A DNA stretch of 39,662 bases from Ceraceosorus guamensis. Its lineage: Eukaryota > Basidiomycota > Exobasidiomycetes > Ceraceosorales > Ceraceosoraceae. Each line of letters begins with the position of its first letter. The stretch's first letter is position 1. The notes beneath the pieces are model-generated. The model was not told where the DNA came from, made no database searches, and worked only from the letters and a program-made list of their open reading frames with translations. Below, piece by piece: positions 32,068-39,662 of the stretch. The stretch is from assembly GCF_003144195.1 (NCBI RefSeq), contig NW_020290120.1:1-39662 (forward strand), read 5' to 3'. A program made the translations under genes and the position numbers.

Positions 32068-35000
32068 TCAGCGCTCTACGACGAGGGCAGCAACAAGCGC
32101 GACATCTGACAGTTTTCAGGACGACAGCGACGAAAGTCAGACAAGGAGACAGAGCTTACTCGGCCGTCATACGACTAGTGTGGGGTCGACCCCGCCTGGC
32201 ATTACTCACCGTCCACTTTGCCGCCTGGATACCGGATGCCGTGCCTCGCTGCTTCACGCTCGAAAGGGGATTGCTTTTGAGTAGAATTCATGCACATGAT
32301 CTGAAGGGTGAAGTAGTGATTTCAAAGTCAGTATCACTCGACCATAATCTGGCTGCTTTGCGGGTTACCGCTTACCGCAAATTGCACGAGACTGGAGACG
32401 AAAGATCGGGGGTGGCGGAGTAAGCAACGTCGACCGAGTTTCATGTCTGCAGCGCTGGTACTGACTTGTGTGCGACCGTCTGTACCATCTCCCTCTCCTC
32501 AGCGAGCTCGTCTTGCGGTGTGTCTGCGCTGCTAGACTTGACCTGACTGTCGGGAACGGCGCTAGCTTGATCCATCGTTCCGGGTGGAGGATATCTGGCA
32601 CTCCAACTCTGGTGATGCTTGTCGCGGACAAAGTTGACGAGCTGAGCAGTCTCGACCAGCGAGACGTTGTCGAAGTACCCATCAGTGCCAAGCAGAATCA
32701 GATCTCCGCCTCGAAGTTGGCCTTCTACAAGCGAAGCATCTTTTGGAGAGCTGTCGATGGAGCCTTCCTGTCTCAAGGCGGGGGGTAGCTTGGCGAGCTG
32801 GTACGGCGTATTGAAGCCGTGCTGCAGCGGAGCGGAAGCGTAGAGCACGCCATCGACTACTGGCAGACCAGGCGTTCCTGATCCCCATTGCTTCCGCGAA
32901 CCTTGCTGCATACTTGTCTGTCCGGGAGCGTCCTTGATCGTGCTGCTGACAGGGGATGATCTGAGCACAAGAAAGCCTGAATCGCCCAGGTTGGCCGCGC
33001 GAAGGACACCCCGATGAGAATCCAACGTCACGATGGTGGCTGTCGAGCTGCCCGCAGGGACGCGGGCGTCCTTCAGTGTCTTGGAGTATGCATGGGAAAG
33101 AATCGATAGGGGCGATCCGGCGTGCCCTAGTCCCCCGTCTGAGCCTGGCGAGGTGGCAGGCGTGGAAGGTCCACTTTGACTTTGACTTTCACTAGGTGAG
33201 GAAGACACCGAGTGCGGCGATCGGTTGGGACATGCCAACACCTCGGAGGCGTATTGCGTAGCGTAATACATCAACGATTGGCTGTGACCGAACGGTAAAG
33301 ATGTCAGGATAGGATATGCGCTTCGATTCGACGACCCTCGCTGCCTACGATGCATACTCACCTGAAGAGAGCAGGATCTACGCCATTCTCTGACCATCCA
33401 CCAACACCATCAGCAACACCGAGCAAAACATCTCCAGCACGAGTGCCAAGACCAAGGCCACCAGAGTCCGATGTACCACCTTCGGAGCCCATATTTGAGC
33501 AAGTCAAGCTATCTTCACCGGCTTCCCCTCCTGTCAACATTGCATCTCTCCATCTACCAACATCTGAATCAGGTACAAATCCCTGTTGAGGAAGCCGAGG
33601 TGCGGATGCAGAAGATGCGGCTGCCGCCTTGTCGGCCTCGCCGGATTCCGAACCTTGCTCTTGGCCCTCCCCTTCGCTGCTCGAGGGACCACGTGGCTTG
33701 CCCGCAAAAGCGTATCCCGTCAAGAACTCAAAACTTCCACGAGGGTGCGTTTCGACTTTGGCTGTGCTTGACGTGGCGAACGACCGCCTGGCGCTCAAGA
33801 AAGGGGGCGCGCACAGATGCTGAGCGATTGCGCGTGTGCGCGCCAGCCCAGACGTCCTTGTAGCCAGACCGCTTGCAGCCGTTGAAAACGAACGCCGCTG
33901 GTTTACGGCGCCATTGGCGATCGATGCTGAAGGCTCACGCCTTTTTCGAGCTAAATTGACGGCTTCTTCCGCAGCCTGGGCAAAGTCATCGAACAGCTTG
34001 GCTGGTACACTGTCCGACGCGTCCCGAAGCTTTTGCTTGGCCTCTTCAGCCATGTTGCCGCGGAAACGCACAACCAGAGGTATATGCTTCAGGCCCAGCT
34101 CAGTGTATGCGCGGATAATGCCCTCGGCAACAAGGTCTGTTCGCGTGATGCCGCCAAAAACTGATCAGGTCAAGCAGGATGAAGAAATCGTAAGCCTGCT
34201 GAGAATCTCGCACCGCATATGCGAAGAGTGCCTCTGACACTCACTGTTAACAAAGATGACATGGACATCGGGGTCCATACTCAGGATCTCCATGGCAGCC
34301 CGAGCATTTTCAGCGCTTGCGCCGCCGCCTCCGTCGAACTGTGCGCAGACCATCAAGCAAGGGTCAAGGAGGATTCGCAGGAGTCAACGACGAAAGCACA
34401 GCAACTCGAGCACACGACTCACAAAGTTTGCCGGCTGTACATCGGTCGGAGGTGGCGGAGCGTGCATCAGGCTGGTTCTTTGGCAAGACTAGGGTGGGGC
34501 GCACGGTATTCCAACTCACCTCGCCACCAGCAACTCGAATTCCATCAAAGGTGCCCATGCCCATCCCAGCGCCGTATCCGAACAAGCCAATGTGTCCCTG
34601 ATGCTTTCTGTACACCATGCCAGCTTCCTCCGCCTTGCGTTCGAGTGGATGAAGCTCGTGTGCGCGTGCAGAAGACGCATCGAGCGGCGTGGTGCTGCTA
34701 GCCTCGCCTGGAGAGTTTGCTGACCATCGTGCCTCACTCTTGGACCGCATCTCGGTCAGATCAGGTTGACGGAAAAGCGAGAAATCGTCGAACGAAGCTT
34801 CGATGCCGACTGTGGGCACGTCGCTGTCCAATTGGACATTACCATCAGCACTTATCGCAAGATTGACCGCGATCCTTTCAGCATCGCCCCTCCAGAACAT
34901 CACAAACAGCTCCCGAAGGAAATGCGCTAGCTTTTCACGTCGCGTTTGCTCCAGATCTGCTGCTTTTGACAATTGCGTCAGGGCTTCCTCTGCCGCACGG

Positions 35001-35959
35001 CTACCCACTTGGCGGATTAATGCTTCGACCTCTGAGGCGCAGGCCGCCTGAACACCCAGTGAAGTGGGCTGCGGGAGTTCCCTGTTCGCCAAAGGCAGCA
35101 CATCGATTGGCACTGCTACCACCTCGTCATCGCCACGTCTGTGCAGCTCGATGAGGCTGGCATCGCTCGCAGCACCTGGTCTGATGAGCAGAGTAGGTCC
35201 AAGCTGCGTTCGGCCGTAATGTCCCACCGAATGCACGACGCGATCAGCGTGCAAGAGGACGCTGTATTTGCGCGCTTCTGGCTGCAAAGCCACCTTGGCG
35301 TTTTGCGTGGATACGCCTGATCTTTGAGAGCTCGGATGAGGAGCTTGGACGGGCATCACGAGCAGCCGGCCGACGGACTTGGGCAGGAATGGCGGCTTGG
35401 GGCTCAAGACGAGATGCTTGAGCATTGCACCGGCTACATCCTCCGCCTCTTGCGCAGTGCGAGCGATGTGGCTCGTTCCTTTCAGCTCGCTCGAGTTTGC
35501 GTCTCCGCGTCGTAAGAACTGCACCTCGCCCGGCTCATCTTCTACAACATCCGCCACCAAGCGCACACCGTTGCCCTTGTTGTGCTGTCTCCACGCTCCA
35601 CTAGCCTCAGTCGCTGACGTGATGACAGATCCATCGAACAAAAGATGAGGTGATCCAGAAAAGTTGATCACAGATTCTGCGATTGCCACTGTTTGCGTGG
35701 GAAGAAGCCGGTAGGTGCGGCGCTGTTGCTCGGGGCTCGACCCTGATCCAGTAGATCGCCGCATGGATTTGGCGAGCGAAGGGCGAGCTGAGCGGGCATC
35801 TGTGTGCCCCACGCCTCCAGCAAGGTCGAAGCCCGCTGCCCCGCTGTTGTGTATCGCTGACATGGGCCTGTCACTGCTTGGCGAGCGGAGCGCACTGCGA
35901 CCGAACCGGCTGATCAGTACTGCTTGATGGCCCCGTCTCTGCGAGATGGCGCCGAGCAT
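32068..35959 (-). CDS. Fusion: succinyl-CoA-ligase-beta-like protein + PTC7-type PP2C phosphatase
   Basis: Minus-strand exons: 35959-34520, 34434-34423, 34338-34245, 34160-33362, 33281-32466, 32391-32376, 32300-32210, 32105-32068; all phases agree, giving 1101 residues. Residues 1-30 (MLGAISQRRGHQAVLISRFG) are a mitochondrial presequence. Up to about 587 is a divergent SucC/LSC2-like chain: SFDDFSLFRQPDL, GGEPANFFDGGGGAS, FVNIFGGITRTDLVAEGII, HIPLVVRFRGN. The usual AGGRGKG nucleotide loop is not visible, INPL reads VNLA, and VNGAG reads GYGAG, so ligase activity is doubtful. Residues 604-648 are Arg/Ser-rich and presequence-like. From about 659 the chain is PTC7-like: FEFLTGYAF, AGED (D732), GVADGVGGW (D766), NLGDSG (D882), GTDGYFDN (D982), GGKVDD (D1089, D1090), so the phosphatase looks active. 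Yeast Ptc7 acts in the mitochondrial matrix on coenzyme Q synthesis. No stop and no separate suitable ATG divides the halves. Confidence 0.88.
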
Positions 35960-36259
35960 GGTGCAGTGCGGCGTGGCTTGAGAGAGACGAGAAAGACTCG
36001 TTCGCGATCGCGATACTCTGGAGAATACGTGGGAGCTGGCCGAGGCAAGAGAGGACAGGTGTCGACCGCTTTTCTGCGCGTCGAGGTGGAATGGGAGATG
36101 CGCAGACCCTCGCTCGAAGCAGCACTTTTTGCGGAGGAGGAACAGCACGTCGCATACGAGTGAAGTGCTGCAGAGGCGGTGGTGGACCGTAGTCAAGCTT
36201 GACGCGTGGGTCGTGTCGCTGCTGCGCCTTCATCGGTGACGAACTGTCCACGAACAGGC

Positions 36260-37738
36260 AGCAGTGTGGAGGCGCGGATGGATGATGGCCCGCCTCAAGG
36301 CGAACGACCGCGAGCTAGCGACATCGGCTTCCTGCAATCACGAATTTTGTATTAATAATAATCTCAATTTGAATAGAGATGGCGAAAAAACCATCATGAA
36401 TGGCGCGCTAGTGCGCGTGAATTCACGCGTCAGCCGCGTGTATTCGATCGATCGCGTCAGGGCAAAGCGGCGGGCGCGTGCCCGACGCGGAATGCGGGCC
36501 CGGCCGGTGCAGCGATGCACACGATGGCAAAGAGCGCTTCTCGCCGCATTCTTTCCGACTCTCTAATGCACTCACGACCCTGACTTTGACTCTGCCACTC
36601 GGTGGTGAGTCGAGGCGCCGAAGGAATCTGAACCATGCTCCTGCCTACGACGTGTCCTGTATCCATCGCCCATCCACTTTGTCGGCGCGCCTTCTCGCCT
36701 CGCTCTGGCTCAGGTCTGGACAGAATGTCGTCATGCGCTGAGGCTACGCTGCTGGGACGCAGTCGCAGCGCATACAACCCGTAGTGTGGGCTCATACACC
36801 CTTGCCAAACCAAGCTTTGCAGAGGGGTTGTGGGCTGCACTGATCGATCGATGCGCCCGACGCTTCGCCCACGGTCAACTTCACCCCATCCATGTCGCCT
36901 GGACCTGGGTAGCGGCGCAGCCTTGCACCAACGCGGCTTCAGTCTACGCATCGACAATGGTTGAGGCCCTGACCCTCTTGCGCTCACAGCTCGGGTCTCT
37001 TGCGCACAGATTCTCGACTGCCCCCCACATTCTGGCTGCGATGGACTCAAGTCGCGCATGGAATCCTCCGGCCGGACCTCGCCTTTGGAGTAAATTGGCG
37101 CAGATGACGTCTACTTGGGCGGAAAGTTGAAGGCGGGCAACCTCCGTCCCAGGGCTCCCACATCTGTCGCTGTGCAACGACTTCATACACACCTTCGTTC
37201 GACTGCGCAGGGGTATCGGTGCATATGCCCTCCACGCGACTGGCGCCGTGGAGCAGGCTGCTCGCAGTCTGGCCTCAACGGTCCAATACGTAGTCCGACG
37301 GGCCGACAGACGGGCCGACACTGCCCCTCTTAGCAATGACTCGGTACGGCCGCGCACCGGGAACCTAATTATTTCGTTCAACCCTTTTCCCCTTTTTCTG
37401 GGAGCGCCGTGGCTGGTGGCGGCAGCGCAGCTCAGGTCAGCTTTTGTGCGGGCCGCAAAAGGATCAGGATACCACCTCTCGCGAAGAGTGAGGGGTTCGT
37501 TCCTCGTCTCGGACGTTTCCGCGAGTTGATTCCTCTCAGGAACCAGGGCACAGCTCAAGGCTGGCAGCACTCTCTTTTGACCGCGGATTGTTGGTTGCAA
37601 AGGCCCCAGGAGGCAAAGCGCGGTGGAAAGAAGCCTCATCTGCAACCGCTCGATCCCTATAAGTTGAGCTTATGGATGTTTCATCTCTGGGCAACCCTTT
37701 TGCGCCACACCACTTCGTTTCAGCTCGACAACTTCATC
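36260..37738. other. Intergenic, 1.5 kb
   Basis: Divergent space between the fusion gene and the candidate secreted gene. An AT-rich block (36344-36380) precedes a 16-bp perfect palindrome at 36414-36429. Long open frames here are Arg/Ser-rich and lack any family match. A TATAAG box at 37658-37663 lies about 80 bp before the next ATG. Confidence 0.5.
36414..36429. repeat. Perfect 16-bp palindrome
   Basis: CGCGTGAATTCACGCG is fully self-complementary and lies beside an AT-rich block, about 450 bp upstream of the fusion gene's start codon. Confidence 0.85.
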
Positions 37739-38244
37739 ATGATTCAGACACGATTCGTTCAGATTCTCTTGCTCGCAAGTTGGGCTGCGTGCCTCACTTC
37801 CAAAGCGCTTGCCAACAGTGTGGTCGGTCCCGGAGGGCGACGCAAGGCTTCCAGCCGCCTCATGAGCGAGCTCCACCTGCGTGACCGACCTGCCAGCCAC
37901 TCTTTCGCAAACGAGAGTCGTTCTGGTGCCGATTTGTCAACATCCGCGTGCGGCGGTGGACTGGTCCCGACCCCAAAATGTAAGTCCTGGGCCGGGACTT
38001 GGGAAGGTCTCAAGCGATCTGCAGGCTGACCCGACCCACTGGGACTTGTCGTCGGACTTCAGTGTACGCTAGAGGCAAAGCAGACGATAGGGTGCCGTTC
38101 AAATTTGTAACAACAGTCTCGAAAGCGTGTAATCAGCTCGCAGCAGAGAAGAATGTTCCCGTCGCTGCCATATTTGGGCCAGCTGAACCGAACGATCAAA
38201 GCATTGCCATCCGTTGCGCTTTACAGACTGTAGAGAAGAGGTGA
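37739..38244 (+). CDS. Candidate small secreted protein, unknown family
   Basis: Exon 37739-37979 opens with a classical secretion signal: MIQTRFVQ, a hydrophobic core ILLLASWAACL, and a likely cleavage after SKALA. A GTAAGT donor at 37980 and a CAG-type acceptor at 38060-38062 join in phase to a second exon, 38063-38244, ending FGPAEPNDQSIAIRCALQTVEKR and a stop; the joined chain is 140 residues. The stop overlaps a possible donor (GTGAGG at 38241), so further exons may follow; one candidate begins after the CAG at 38407-38409. A TATAAG box sits about 80 bp upstream. I recognise no domain. Plant-associated basidiomycetes encode many such small secreted proteins, but an effector role is only a guess. 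Without transcripts the gene itself is uncertain. Confidence 0.42.
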
Positions 38245-39338
38245 GGACTTGGCACCGCCGATGTGGCAGTAATGTGAGCGAGCGGCTGAATCTGGCAATG
38301 CACGCGCATCCCCACGAAGCTGGAGTGACGTCACAGACAACGTCAGTCAGTCAGCATACGTCGAGCCCGGGGCAGAGAATCACGTCTGATCGTCCTGTTT
38401 CGATACCAGATTGCCGCAAGCGTTGGCCTGTCTGGCACTGGCAAGCCTGTATGCGACACCAGTTATGCAGCCGTGCCACAAAGTGAGTTCGCAGACGTTC
38501 AAAGACACGGCGGTGCTTCGTCCTCTGACCTAGGTCCTTTCGCGTCCAGTCCTCACGGTGCAGGGAAGAACCCACAAGCAATTGTGGCAAGCCTGGAGTA
38601 GTGCTTGCCTAGAAGTTGTGCAAGGAAAGCATTTAGACCTTTTGCAAATGCCAGCGCCTCAATTGATGGGACGCGGCGAGTGGAGGGTCCTATGCGCTGG
38701 CATCGACAAGTCCAACCAGTACGTACTCTTGTGAAAGGCTGCACGTCAGAATTTATCCTCGCTGAACTAATCAAACATCGGTCGCATACCAAAGGCTTGT
38801 CGATCTGACACTCGATGTGAGTCGAAGGAGGTTAAGAAGCGCTTCGGCCCCTTGCTCATCTACCTTACTTTGGTGACCCTATCCTAGGGGGGCGGTCTCT
38901 TCCAGGTCTGAGCTTCCCAGCCAACCGCCGGTGGTACAGAACGGGATGGTAACGCGTTCCATCAGGTTGCTCGCTAGCTGTGACCACCCGTCTTGGTTGT
39001 GAAGCCATAAGCATGCGGTGTGCGCACTGCGGCTCAGACGTGTATCGGAGTGTACGCGTTCAGATCATTTACGCATAGCTCCTGCATTCGTTTGTCGAAA
39101 TTTAGGCACTCGCGTGAATGAATATAGATGCCCGACTGCCTGCAATTGTCTGATGTGAAGAGTACCCTGGCAATTGCCGAGCCTCGACATGCACCACCCC
39201 GCCACCTAGGCGCTGTGGGCGGTGGCCTGGCTCAGGCAAAGCACCGAGCAGACCGTGCCGAGAAGCGCTATGCCGCGCTCATCATCGCTACCCACCTGCA
39301 CCGCACAGGCGGCAGTAGATCTTTAGCGCGATCGAGTA
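38245..39338. other. No supported gene; possible further exons
   Basis: Short open stretches between acceptor- and donor-like sites (for example after 38409 and after 38533) might belong to the candidate secreted gene. Nothing is recognisable, and no tRNA folds were found. Confidence 0.35.
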
Positions 39339-39626
39339 GCAGCTAGGTGATCGCTAACGCGCTCGCAATAAATGTCACACCCCCGCCCGCGGAGGATGCC
39401 GCGTCGCGCGATGGTAGTAGAGCTGCATGCAGCTAGGTGATCGCTGACGCGCTCCGAAAGAAATGCCGCCGGCATCATGCAGCACCCCACGGGCCGCCGG
39501 CCGGCGAAAAATAGCACATGGTTGCTGACGCGCTTCGGAGGAAATGCGGCGCGCATCATGCAGCACTACTACCATCATCCCCACCGCGTCCCCCGCGAGC
39601 GGAGGTGTGACATTCGTCGCGAGCGC
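39339..39626. repeat. Inverted-repeat element with internal direct repeats
   Basis: A left arm (39359-39420) and a right arm (39566-39626) are complementary at about three of four positions; both hold GCGCTCGC, AATGTCACACC and an inner ATGGTAGTAG. Overlapping this, GCT(A/G)ACGCGCT recurs at 39353, 39443 and 39524, spaced 90 and 81 bp, and ATCATGCAGCAC occurs twice, 81 bp apart. No protein is encoded. It resembles a small fold-back or MITE-like element; no target-site duplication was identified. Confidence 0.7.
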
Positions 39627-39662
39627 TCACGGCACCCAGACAACCGCTGCCCCACTTGCACG

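Noticed and set aside
33358-34071. PTC7 phosphatase as a separate gene starting near 34053
   Set aside because: The Met at 34053 lies inside the conserved ligase motif VVRFRGNMAEE, and the ligase half has no stop of its own, so one fused gene fits better.
36623-36634. B-box-like GGTTCAGATTCC on the minus strand
   Set aside because: One base too long for a T loop and no matching D arm or acceptor stem.
36457-37059. 200-codon ATG open frame, minus strand
   Set aside because: Arg/Ser-rich composition typical of chance frames in GC-rich DNA, no domain, no splice support; overlaps other equally long frames.
36944-37645. 233-codon open frame, minus strand
   Set aside because: No recognisable motif, high Arg and Ala, and it overlaps the probable promoter of the candidate secreted gene.

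Overview
The window is fungal nuclear DNA. Genes are split by short GT-AG introns (mostly 50-140 nt, donors nearly always GTGAGT), start contexts are of the CCACCATG type, proteins carry long low-complexity tails, and intergenic DNA is full of GCATGC-type and tri/tetranucleotide repeats. Together with the gene set this points to a basidiomycete, most likely one of the Ustilaginomycotina (smut fungi and relatives). That placement is inference from style and protein similarity, not from a marker gene.

Layout, left to right: possible promoter or LTR-like edge (1-319); orphan nuclear-type protein (minus, 478-2340); a palindrome-rich divergent intergenic region (about 2515-3130); oligopeptide transporter OPT (plus, 3606-7273); RRM+R3H RNA-binding protein of the Pin4/Cip type (plus, 9407-11742); mitochondrial Ohr/OsmC peroxidase (plus, 12941-13909); acetate-transporter-family protein GPR1/FUN34/YaaH (plus, 15067-15958); a very large Bem2-like Rho GTPase-activating protein (plus, 17957-25700); a STYX-like pseudophosphatase (plus, 26371-27695); a VTT-domain TMEM41-like membrane protein (minus, 28788-31241); a fused gene joining a succinyl-CoA-ligase-beta-like protein to a PTC7-type mitochondrial PP2C phosphatase (minus, 32068-35959); a candidate small secreted protein (plus, from 37739); and an inverted-repeat element at the right edge (39359-39626).

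The genes are ordinary housekeeping and signalling functions and form no operon or biosynthetic cluster. Mitochondrial biology recurs (Ohr; the fused ligase-like/PTC7 protein), as does membrane transport (OPT, GPR1/FUN34 family, VTT protein).

The most unusual item is the fusion at 32068-35959. I rebuilt eight coding exons by hand, including two micro-exons of 12 and 16 nt, and they give one continuous 1101-residue protein. It has its own N-terminal presequence, a divergent SucC/LSC2-like half, an internal presequence-like linker, and a PP2C half that keeps its metal-binding aspartates. The STYX-like protein with Asp in place of the catalytic Cys, the 57-bp palindrome and its repeated relatives near 2.8-3.1 kb, and a decamer found six times in intergenic DNA are the next most interesting. 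No rRNA, confident tRNA, CRISPR array or complete transposon was found. All exon models are manual and unsupported by transcripts.
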